The notes beneath the pieces are model-generated. The model did no database searches. It was not told the DNA's origin and saw only the letters and a program-made list of their open reading frames with translations. A program made the translations under genes and the position numbers. Below are positions 10,701 through 19,948 of a DNA stretch of 64,000 nucleotides, one piece after another (position 1 is the first letter of the stretch; each line of letters opens with the position of its first letter). Source of the DNA: Pararge aegeria (Eukaryota; Arthropoda; Insecta; Lepidoptera; Nymphalidae); assembly GCF_905163445.1 (NCBI RefSeq), contig NC_053202.1:9982001-10046000 (forward strand), in the 5' to 3' direction.

Positions 10701-13700
10701 ACACACCAAAGTGATCTTTGGCAATGTGCCCTCTACGCACGTTTCGCTCCGAAACCGGAGCATACCCAGGAGATTATGACTTTACAATGAATAATCGATA
10801 ACAACTACTCATTGTAAAGTCAAGTATAGCAATAGCAAAATAGAGTGTAGCAAATTAAGCTTAATTTTCATAATATATTATGGATTTACGCAAAGTAGCG
10901 CCTGCTTCTATCCAATATCAAAATTCAAATTCAAAATTCATTTATTTCAAGTAGGCCTAGTTTATAAGCACTTTTAAAACGTCAAGTCAGTCTGTTTGTC
11001 TACCACCGGTTCGGAAGGCAGATTCCACTGAGCCGGCAAGAAATTCAGCGGATTGCTCTTCAACAGCATTTTATAGTTTAACAAATCTTTAAAAAAAATC
11101 TGTTTTTTGAGAGTTACGAGTAGCCTGCTTCCAAGCAGACTTGTCGTTAAGGAATTCATCAATCGTGTAGTAACCACGAATAATTAAATTTGTTTTAATA
11201 CATTGTCATGATCATTCATCATTCATCTTCATCATCTATTATCATTCATTATCATCCTCATCCTATTATCTAATAACCCGCTTTTCAACAGCAATACATG
11301 GTGAGGAAACCACCATGTAACTTAAAGTCTGATTTTGAAAAAAGAACTAAGCCGCGGGTATTTCATAAAAAAGAAGAAAATAGAATGCAACAATCTGAAC
11401 TTTAAAAGTCACAAAATTACTGATTTATTTATAGACGGATTCTAAATTCTTTTAAATAACAAATTGTCGAATGAAATCTTTGAGACGTATTTCCATTAGT
11501 TTTTTTTTATTATTTATTTATTGTTTTTTTTTTTAACTTACGACTAGTATTACAGGAAGTTCAAAGTTTTATTAAGAGCAATACATATATTTACAGGTGG
11601 CTTCCATTAGGTGAAGAAGATGAATGTGTGAAAAATGGTGCAAAGAAAGCCATTTGGAAATGTGTACCCAAAGGTAGAGTTTCTGGTTTAAGATATTAAT
11701 TGTTCCATAAATGAATTTCCACTTAAATGGAACTTACAGGCTTACAAAAAGAGGGTAATTATATAAAGTTGCATCTTCGAGCGCGCTATGGAGGGTAGAG
11801 GTAAGGAGAGTCATCTTATATGGGAGAAAAGTTGAAAAAGTGTCCAGTTGTTGCGCTAAATAACAGTTCAAAAATCCTCCACAATGGCGCTGGTGGATGC
11901 ACAGGGTATGGTATGAATGTAGCAATCGTAGATGAATTGAAGTATGCCGAGTTAAAAAATTGAATGTCATTATCGACTAAAGTAGTTAATTATTGAGAAT
12001 TTCAACAACTTACGTTGTACAAAATATTGTGGTAAATATAACCTTACTTCCTTGTTTACCTTGTTTATTTTTCAAGCCTACTCTAACAATATTTATATTT
12101 GGCGCTTCTTTCTTCTTTTTCATATACACAGATGACTCTCCTTACCTCTACCCTCCATAGAGCGCGCAATAAATAAATTGTAAATTGTAAGTGGGTAGTT
12201 TTGAAGCACCATCGTATCAAAATTATATCGACGGTCAACTGCTGACGCGAGCCGCGGCTAAATCACTGCATAGGTAACATGGATTCATACACAACTTTGA
12301 AACGTTTTCATTGAAATTTTAGGTATTTTATGTATACTGAAGTATTCATTTGCAACTTAATAATTGCTTATAGCTCTTGACAGCCCATTAATAAAAATAA
12401 ATCAATTGGCGGCATTACTATACTTATTATACCTTTCCAAAAATTACATCTTGAGGTTGTAAGAAGTAATGGGAAGGTACAAATTGCTAAGCTAATTTAT
12501 ATTAGTAAAAATTTTAATAACAGAACTTTATTGATAAGGAATTAAACTGATTTTATTTATTAATTAAACTGATAACATAAATAGATTTGACCGCCGAATG
12601 GCGCAGCGAGCAGCGATCCTGCTTTCTGAGTCCAAGGCCGTGGTTTCGATTCCCACAACTGGAAAATGTTTGTGGGATGCTCTTCAGTGTCTGGATGTTT
12701 ATCTGTATATTTTATATATTTATGTATAATATATTCATACAAATATTGATCAGCTATCTTAGTGCCCACATCACAAGCTATGCTTACAGGCTAAATGGCG
12801 ATTTATTATGCATTGTCGAAGAAATGAAATATGAAAACAAAAAAACATAATAGTACTATTTATTTCTTTCTTTGCGAATTTCGGTTAATATACAGGTCTT
12901 AAATACAAGCTCACAATATTATTTTATATTGTGAGGTTTTTATTTATACCAGACTCGACCAAGAATTTGCAAGTTAAAAACGATTAAAAGTAAGTGAAAA
13001 GTGAAAATGAACGTTAAATATTTGTCGTTCATTTTCACAGTGTCGTTCATTTTGGCAGTGGACCTGGCTGAAAGGAATCAAGAACAACAGTGCTGGTCGA
13101 TCGATCAGTGCGCCGTGCAATAATTGTTGACATTAATATTTCACATGACGATAATCTGGTGAAAGCTGAAAAGAAAAAAGTATCTAAATACTTGGACCTT
13201 GCTCACGAGACTACCCCATGTGGAGTGCTGATTTGACCGTTATTGTTCCGATAGTCGTTTCAGTCAATGGTCTTCTTGCCGAAAGCTTTGACCAACATCT
13301 TAAGAACCTTTGCTTGGTTGTTGGATCAAGGGTTGGTAAGCCAGTAGTCCTTGAAACGGTTTGTGGCGTGTATTGTGAGGAGGTTCCTTACTCTGGAGCC
13401 CTGACTCGGATGCTTGGTCATTCAAAAGCCAGAGAGGTGGATGTTTTTTTTATAAATTTTCAATAGTGTTGTTTCTATTTATATAACTTAACATTGTTAA
13501 GAATTAATAACAACAAAATGAAAATCAATAAATGATAGATCTTAAAAAGTAGGACTTGCACAAATGCTTGAAATAAAATTACTATAAAAGCTTGAAATAA
13601 CAGTTCTCTTAATTAATTAATTTAACTTACAGATTATGTTTTCGATGGGAAAGACTTCCACAATATACGCTGGATGATAAACGATATAGCCGTTGTCAAA

Positions 13701-16700
13701 GTCGATGAGGAGTTCAATTTCGAGAGACGTATCCGTGGTTGCGATTTCATACCCAAAATGATTTCGTATAACAACCAGTCTGAAAGTCTAGAAGCTCCTG
13801 GAACAGTTGCTTCCATCGCTGGCTGGGGATCTGTTGATAGGTTTGGTGATGTAAGATAAATCATTTTGAATTTCTCAGGCTTTATTAATCGTAGTGTAAC
13901 TGGACTAAGACTGCTTGAAGGTATAGGTACAGAACTTGGTGAACTAGTAAATTTTAGGATCCCAGGAACCGTAAAGTTCGGTGTTAGTAAACCCCTAGCT
14001 AGGTGGATAAAAGGAGGGTGGCGAATTAAAGGGGAATTTGTCACCCAACTAATGACAGGCCTAAGAATGTGGTGTTCCGTGTATCGCACGCCTCTGTGGA
14101 GGATTTGGCAGCGATCAGGCCATTGATGATAGGACCCGGCAATCACTGGGGGGTCAAAACCTTGGCGAGAGTGCGGTGAATACGCAAGTGAACCCCGTGC
14201 TCTCACTTGTGCACTTAGTGGGTGCAAGTCCCACATAACTACTCCGTTTCCCCAACAGAGTGCTATGCGTCAGGCATTTTCTCAGTATAAAAAAAAAAAA
14301 AGTTGGATAAAAGGACATCAAAAGAATAAAACGGGTGCGGGTGCGTTAATCAGAAGCGGTATAAGATCGCGAAGTTACGAAATACCTACAAACGATCCAT
14401 TAAATCCTTCATAATAAACCTTTACAGCTTTACCTTGTAAAACTGTATTTTTCTTTTGTAGACGTTCGGGCGTTCCACAATGAATTCGCCTGAACTTCTG
14501 GAGACTGATGTTATTCTTATATCAAAGAAGAAATGTCAGCGGCAATGGCCGGAGCGATACCACCAGATCATTCAAGAGAACATGGTTTGCGCTAAAGATG
14601 GAGTCGACACTGATTCTGTTAGTCTCCTTTGTAAGGTACGCGCATTTGTTTTTTTTTGAAGTACGCTTATTGGGTGTTTAAAATTGCAGCTTGGTAACTA
14701 TCACAGATTTTTTTTTATTTATTCCATTACAAGTTAGCCCATGACTGCAATCTTATCTGGTGGTAAGTTATGATGCAGTCTGAGATGGTAGCGGGCTAAC
14801 CTGTTACGGAGTGTGGCAGTTATATTTAACCCAAACTACTAATCGGTTTCTACGTTACATCGTACCGGAACTCTAAATCGCTTAGCAAAACGTCTTTGTT
14901 GGTATGGTGGTAACTAGCCACAGTCAAAGCGTCCCACCAGATGATACCAGACGTATCGATGGCAAAAATATAAACATTTATTTTAAAAGTATTATAAAAC
15001 TTAACTTAACTTTACTTAACTTTTTTTACGTTACCCACGTTTTTCGTAATTATGTTACGGTTAATTACAAATCCCGTGGGAACCGTTTGTTATCCTGGAA
15101 TAAAGAGGATTTGCTACTGTTTACTCCAGGAAAACTAAATATGTAACCGACAGTCTTTTCTTTCAACTAACTCTATGCCAAGTTCAAGTAGATAGGTTGC
15201 TGAGTTATGGCGTAAAGTAACGACAAACAAACAAACTCACACTTTTGTATTTATATAATAGTATGGAGGTATGGATTAATTCCAACAGGAGAAGCAGATA
15301 AATTGTAAGGAACTGGTGTATTCTGATGAAGAGAAAGACGAAAATCGTGCAAGAAAATTCATGTTGGATCCGAACAACTCGCAAATACATTCGTCAGGTC
15401 ATTTGAGCGATACACGGAGAGCGAAACAAACGTCTGGAGGATTTTGTGAGGTACCCGAGTAGTTTTATGCATTTCTAAGGTATAAATTTATTGCTACTAA
15501 ATATTATGTAGAAATTAAAAAAACTTAGTAGCAAAATCATCATCACATAAACTAATTAGGCCCACTACAGAGCACGGATCTCCTTTAACAATGGGAAAGG
15601 GTTAAGGCCGTAGTCCACCACGCTCGCCCAGTGCGAATTGGTGGACTCCACACACCTTTGAGAACATTATGTAGATCTTTCAGACAAGCAGGTTTCCTCA
15701 CGATGTTTTCCTTCACCGTTGAAGAAAGTGTTATTTTATTAACTTAAAACGCACATAACTTAGAAAAGTTAGAGCTGTGATGCTGTTGTGTGTGCTGGGA
15801 TTCAAAGCCGATCTGAGCTGAGAAAATCTGAGCCCAAGGACGTGGGTTTGATTCCCACTTATGGAAAATGTTTGTTTGATGAGCATGAATGTTTTTCAGT
15901 GTCTGGGTGTTTATATGAATATTGCTATTTATTTATGTGTATTCATAAAAATATTCATCAGTCATCTTAGTACCCATAACACAAGCTACGCTTACTTTGG
16001 GGCTAGGTGGCGATGTGTATATCGTCGTAGTGTATTTTTTTTTTATTATTTTTTTTATTTATGTTGTCTGTAGAACGATCATGGCGGACCACTTGTGGCG
16101 GGTCACGGCAAGAGTTCCGTCGTTATCGGAGTTATCTCCGCTTGCATGACAGCAAACATAACACAGAAATGTTACGGACCATTCCTCTACACAAGCGTAT
16201 GGCGGAATCGACATGTTATTAGTTGTGCTATTGAAAAAGACATTGGGTAAGATCTTCTGCTTTTGTAATAGGCATTTCCGTTTGAGCCAAATCCAATCCA
16301 ACTCTACTTGAGCGAAGTTCGACACAAACGTTCGAAATCCGCTCGTTCGTTCAAACAAAGATACATCTCATCTTTGTTTTTTTATCGGTAAATGCTGATG
16401 ACTAATTTATACTAATAATTTAAATCTGAAGAGTTTATTTAGTTGAATACACTAATCTCAGAAACTTATTTTTTTTATATATAATATCACTCAATGATCA
16501 ATAGGAGCAAAATATTTCTTTTGACAGCTTTCGTTTTTTGCGTTAACGTTATGCAAATATTGTTCACAAAGGAATTGTTTCCATTTAAAAAAAAAAAGCC
16601 CGCGACAGCATACGTTTATCATTTAAGGTTGTTTATCCTTTTCCTTTTTTAGGTTGGTAAGTGAGCGTGCATCACAGCCACTCCGGCTGTGATGCGGTTG

Positions 16701-17364
16701 GTTTTGTTGTGGGTGAAGCAGTGGAAGTGGATGCGGTTGTGGCAGTGGGAGTGGCTGAGGGTGTGGCTGTGGGTGTGGATATGGTTGTGGCAGTGGAAGT
16801 TGCTGTGCGTGAAGCAGTGGAAGTGGATGCGGTTGTGGGTGTGGCAGTGGCAGACGGTGTGGCTGTGTGTATGTAATACCTAAATTAGATACTTACAAGA
16901 GTGTCTCTAAGTATCTAATTTAGGTGTACAAAATATTAATTAATATTTAAGTTTTTATTACATTTTAGTGTAACATGCAGAAAACTGTTGAGGTCGCTAA
17001 AGACGCGTATGGTTGAAACGAAGTTAGAATGGCCGATGCGTCGTGAAGGGTAATATTACTTGACCTTTAATTTAAAGTTATATAATATTATTTCAGTTAT
17101 AGTATGGTAATAACTTTAATGGCAGATTCATTATGAAAGGTATATTATTTAAAATATTATAAACTTGCATGCATTACATTATAATATAATAATAAATACT
17201 TGCATTATTACTCTTAAACTGCTTTTACCTGTTCAAAGTGAAGCACGGTCTTAATAACATTCGCAGTCGACATTATTCTTTATAATTACAGACCCGAATT
17301 ATCCATGAATATATCCAAAGAAGATACTAAAGTAGAAAAGCACATAAATATTAATGGAAAATAA
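7733..17364 (+). CDS. SPH-A: secreted, catalytically dead serine protease homologue (9 exons, 420 aa)
   Basis: Coding exons are 7733-7885, 10192-10343, 11597-11673, 13633-13850, 14462-14635, 15289-15450, 16074-16246, 16969-17049 and 17292-17364, all with GT..AG introns and matching phase. The protein opens with a hydrophobic signal peptide (LYLFFTAFLLSV, about residues 9-20) followed by a short pro-region ending QTRR|ILRG, which matches the activation site of chymotrypsin-family zymogens. Residues 71-87 read CGGVI...LTSAAC, so Ala86 replaces catalytic His57. Asp145 in NDIAVV keeps Asp102. The active-site motif at 313-318 is NDHGGP, so His315 replaces Ser195. A charged insertion of about 50 residues (259-312) precedes it. 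The tail ends GPELSMNISKEDTKVE and so on. Such proteins are normally extracellular binding or cofactor proteins; the role here is unknown. Introns hold LINE, SINE and MITE insertions. The start was chosen because the in-frame ATG gives a signal peptide and a promoter lies just upstream. Confidence 0.85.
7985..8390 (-). mobile_element. LINE-T1 3' end in SPH-A intron 1
   Basis: On the minus strand it carries the TGCCTGGAAGAAATCGCTA block and the TGTACAATAAAAG 3' end. AAATGAT occurs on both sides (about 7980 and 8387), a probable target-site duplication. Confidence 0.65.
8424..10043 (-). mobile_element. RTE-clade LINE, 5' truncated, with intact RT frame
   Basis: A 518-codon open frame (8452-10008) encodes a reverse transcriptase with the palm motif YADD, an upstream FIDLEKAFD block, HQGSALSPLLF and a C-terminal RRPADH...GRGRPP region typical of RTE-like elements. 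The N-terminal endonuclease is absent because the copy is 5' truncated; the open reading continues to near the right edge. A CATCAT tail lies at the 3' end (8424 on). The copy is flanked by AGAGACAT at 8416-8423 and again at 10044-10051, a target-site duplication. The lack of stops suggests a recent insertion. It sits antisense in SPH-A intron 1. Confidence 0.9.
10395..10638 (-). repeat. SINE-A copy 2
   Basis: A nearly whole SINE-A lies antisense, with an AAATAAATAAATAAG tail, CACATCGCCATCTAGCCCC, and the tRNA-like head near 10570-10636 (GGGAATCGAACCCACGA on the plus strand). It begins about 50 bp after the donor of SPH-A exon 2. Confidence 0.85.
10918..11215 (-). mobile_element. LINE-T2 3' end
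   Basis: It shares AAGTAGGCCTAGTTTATAAG, CCACCGGTTCGGAAGGCAG and GGAATTCATCAAT with the copy at 6245. It lies within SPH-A intron 2. Confidence 0.65.
11776..12172. mobile_element. Foldback/MITE-like element
   Basis: The left arm at about 11780-11816 (core GGAGGGTAGAGGTAAGGAG) is repeated inverted at about 12131-12168 (CTCCTTACCTCTACCCTCC), with one 2-base gap across roughly 36 bp. No coding capacity is seen. Superfamily is not assigned because no clear target-site duplication was found. Confidence 0.65.
12588..12830 (+). repeat. SINE-A copy 3
   Basis: The tRNA-like head starts near 12588 (GACCGCCGAATGGCGCAG) with the GAGTCCAAGGCCGTGG block, followed by the body. The copy is 3' diverged. Confidence 0.8.
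13128..13470 (+). mobile_element. LINE-E C-terminal ORF fragment
   Basis: It is a close relative of 2004-2345, with frameshifts and substitutions. It lies in SPH-A intron 3, just upstream of exon 4. Confidence 0.65.
13955..14285 (+). mobile_element. GC-rich TE fragment
   Basis: It ends with GTCCCACATAACTACTCCG, resembling the GTCCCACATAACCTCCGTCC stretch near 1950 in the LINE-E-associated block. It is probably a piece of the same or a related LINE. Confidence 0.4.
14715..14945 (-). repeat. SINE-B fragment
   Basis: The minus-strand SINE-B body carries GATGCAGTCTGAGATGGTAG and CTAGCCAC blocks. The head is missing. Confidence 0.65.
15030..15250 (-). mobile_element. Helitron-like degenerate fragment
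   Basis: It contains CCCGTGGGAACCGTTTG and a CGTAAAGTAACGACAAACAAAC edge, like other decayed elements in the window (near 28900 and 45710). Assignment is by resemblance only. Confidence 0.35.
15545..15800 (-). repeat. SINE-C copy
   Basis: It runs GGCCCACTACAGAGCACGGA, GTAGTCCACCACGC, TTTGAGAACATTATG and TTCCTTCACCGTTGAAG, and then the worn head near 15790. Confidence 0.75.
15810..16045 (+). repeat. SINE-A copy 4, just upstream of SPH-A exon 7
   Basis: It is a diverged head (CCCAAGGACGTGGGTTTGAT) and a full body ending GTCGTAGTGTA. Its T-rich 3' side merges into the pyrimidine tract before the acceptor at 16072-16073. Confidence 0.8.
16670..16876 (+). repeat. GTG-rich minisatellite in SPH-A intron 7
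   Basis: It is built of degenerate 6-bp units (GTGGNN, GTTGTG and similar), with a longer reiteration: GAAGCAGTGGAAGTGGATGC occurs near 16717 and again near 16812. A frame across it encodes only Val/Ala/Gly repeats and is not treated as a gene. Confidence 0.8.
16878..16925. repeat. Perfect 18-bp inverted repeat
   Basis: ACCTAAATTAGATACTTA at 16878-16895 is exactly complementary to 16908-16925, with a 12-nt loop. It directly follows the GTG-rich tract. Confidence 0.9.
17097..17139 (+). pseudogene. Decayed second copy of SPH-A exon 8 (exon 8b)
   Basis: It follows an acceptor-like ATTTCAG and ends AAAG|GTATAT. Its 3' half (TTTAATGGCAGATTCATTAT) resembles the 3' end of exon 8 (GAATGGCCGATGCGTCGTG). 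In the correct phase it meets a TGA at 17134. It could be a dead duplicate or an alternative terminal exon. Confidence 0.5.
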
Positions 17365-17365
17365 A
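17360..17365 (+). terminator. Poly(A) signal of SPH-A
   Basis: AATAAA overlaps the stop codon at 17362-17364. Whether it is the functional signal is not known. Confidence 0.4.
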
Positions 17366-17489
17366 TAGTATATTATTGTATAAAGAGTTTTATTACAGTC
17401 CCCTTAATTAACTTAATTAAGTAAACCAGTTAACTGGTGTTATAATTTTTTATTTATATATGCCTGTACATAGTGAGCAAATAACGATC

Positions 17490-17790
17490 ATATCAACCCA
17501 TTACAGGGCACGGGTCTCCTCCCCCAATGAAGGGCTGTAGTCCACCACGGTGTCCCAGTGCGTATTGGTGGACTCCACACACCTTTGAGAACATTATGTA
17601 GAACTCTCAGTCATGCAGGTTTCCTCACGATGTTCTCCTTCACCTCAACGGTGATATTTTAATCAACGCAAGTGATATTTTAATCAATTAAAACGTACAT
17701 AACTTAGCAAAGTTAGAGGTGCGTGCTGGGATTCGAACTCGGCCCCCCGAAAGTGAAGTCGAGCTCCTAACCACTGGGATATCACCGCAC
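17490..17790 (-). repeat. SINE-C, best full copy
   Basis: On the minus strand the tRNA-like head begins near 17790 with GTGATATCCCAGTGGTTAGG and includes GAGTTCGAATCCCAGCACGC (B-box-like). The body runs down to GGAGACCCGTGCCC near 17510. Confidence 0.8.
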
Positions 17791-17799
17791 TAATACAGT

Positions 17800-17900
17800 C
17801 CACGGCTAGACTATATGCCTCGACCAATGGGGGAGGGTTTGCCCATAATCCCCACAGTGGGCAGACGAGTTGGTGATCCCAGTAGAAGATAGTAGTAGCA
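17800..17900 (-). mobile_element. LINE-G fragment
   Basis: GGGGGAGGGTTTGCCCATAA, GTGGGCAGACGAGTTGGTGA and GATAGTAGTAGCA are shared with 44800-44985 and, inverted, with 35060-35170. Confidence 0.5.
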
Positions 17901-18393
17901 AAGAAGTATACATATATTATAATCAAAATATGTACACAGTTATAAGAAAAACAACAAAAATTATAGATGCTTTAGAACTTTCTCGAAAACTAAAATTGAA
18001 ATGGGCGGGTCTAATATTATATAGTATTATAACAATTCATCAACAATCAACACACTTATACTAAAACTTTCTAATACGCAGGCGCATTAAACACATGTGT
18101 TCTATCTCACTCTCAATTACGGACAAATAGAGTAACTACCTGACAAGAAAAAAACAAACAAAAGGAGAAGAGGTAGACCGAAATAAAGTTGGGTAATTAA
18201 TATGACAAAAACTGTTGAAATGTCTTCTCATGCTTCATTTGTTTATTTATTTATTTACAATGAACAACCAACAGTAGATACTTGGTAATCTTTTTTCTTT
18301 GGAATGAATCACATAGTAAATGTGCGGCTTTTTATAGGTTATAACAGCATGCATTAAAATGCAAAATTCCTATTATAAATAGTATTATATATA

Positions 18394-18830
18394 TCTATAC
18401 TAATATATAAATCTATAGTATTTTTTACGGTTGTTCCGTTAAAATCATTAAACTATACATCCGATTGAATTGAAATTTTGCATCCATGTAGAGGATATAT
18501 TGACTTAATGGATAGGCTAACTTTTTTATAAGTGCTAAATCTCCGAAGTGTATAGCGGGAGCGTTAATGATTAGAAAAATCATAAAAAACTAAATTTTGA
18601 ATTTTAACTCTTTTAGACATGAAATTTGGACAGAATTTGTTACGAGCAAACAATAATGTATTGAATGAAGTTTAAATCACAAAATCGGTTACGGAGGTGC
18701 TAATGAAAAAAAATGAACATTCCCACAGACTTAAATTTAATAAAAGTTTCATGTTTGTTAAATTAAGGTCACTTACTATCAGATTTCGAAAAATTTTAGC
18801 CCTAGAGGAGTTTGTGGGGGCGTTAAAATT
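18394..18830 (+). mobile_element. Helitron H2, 5' part
   Basis: It begins TCTATACTAATATATAAATC after an A, like a Helitron 5' end. The first 400 bp are repeated on the minus strand at about 62318-62731. No 3' CTAG end was located for this copy. Confidence 0.6.
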
Positions 18831-19143
18831 ATTTATATAATTATAATTGTTGATAACATCCTAAAGGTTTTTTTATAGTAATAAATGATGGACCAAGCTG
18901 TGGTAACTAATGGTTAGTGGAAAACCATAATTTGTTACATAAACAGAGGAACTTCGTAGTAGGGACTTCCCTGGACAAGCTTGGCCGCTTGGCAAAATGC
19001 TTTAATAGGTACTACTACTAAAACTTTAAGAGCGGAAGAGTCTATGTAAGATTTGCATTCAATGATTGCAAATATCTATAATTTCCAAATAATACTGGTT
19101 GTCTCTGGAAGTAGGAGGGACATCTTTAGTGCTAAAACACATA

Positions 19144-19620
19144 TCTATATCTTAATATATAAAAATCTCCTGTCACGATGTTTGTCCGCGATGGACTCCT
19201 AAACTACTTAACCGATTTTAAATTAAATTGGCACACAGTGAGCAGTCTGGTCCAACTTAAGAGATAGGATAGCTTAGATCTTTAATTATAGTCACAATTT
19301 TATTTTATTGCAAATTATTTGTCTATAATTAATTGACAGTTACATGTTATATATATATATACTACTATACTCATTTAAGGCTTAGCGATACTGAATACTT
19401 TAAAAACAAAATCAAACGCAGACGAAGTCGCGGGCAACAGCTAGTAATATATAAAAATGTTATGTTGGTTTGTGTACGCTTTAAAAACTCAAAAAGTTCT
19501 GCAATGATCGGGCTGAAATTTTAGCATGATATATAATACGCATCAAGGATTGTTTTTATCTATTTTTCTCAACCATTCAATCACAATGTGCCACAGCGAA
19601 GCGTGGCAGGGTACAACTAG
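19144..19620 (+). mobile_element. Helitron H3, split by H1
   Basis: Starting with TC at 19144-19145 after an A, it ends in the hairpin GCCACAGCGAAGCGTGGC, then an ACTAG at 19620 before a T. That is the Helitron 3' signature. Helitron H1 (19150-19444) sits 6 bp inside its left end. The parts rejoin as TCTATA and TAATATATAAAAATG. Confidence 0.65.
19150..19444 (+). mobile_element. Helitron H1, copy 1 (nested)
   Basis: It begins TCTTAATATATAAAAATC and ends GTCGCGGGCAACAGCTAG, inserted between A (19149) and T (19445). A near-identical second copy is at 59946-60251 with the same A/T flanks. Confidence 0.75.
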
Positions 19621-19948
19621 TACAATTATATAATAATAACAAATGACTTAAGAAAATCTAGCGAAACTAAAAATAATTGAAATGTTTTGTTTAGGTTATA
19701 AAAAAGTCAAAGTTTTTGATGTGAAACATAATATAATCAGACCAGCTGTTTGTGTGAAACGCCGCACAGTGAATGCAAAATTAATTTGCATTTTTTTTCT
19801 TTAAATATAATTTCAGCTTTTGATTATGCCATATTTATCAATTGATAGTTACGTATTGTGTTATTGCCATTTCCTGCATGCATGTAATTAAAAAATAATT
19901 GTAATTTCGTTTATTTCTGTTACAATAGGTAAAATATTATTCTGCAGA

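Noticed and set aside
16661..16883. Val/Gly-repeat open frames as a small secreted protein
   Set aside because: They lie on a GTG minisatellite inside an SPH-A intron; the frames have no start context, partner exon or non-repeat part.
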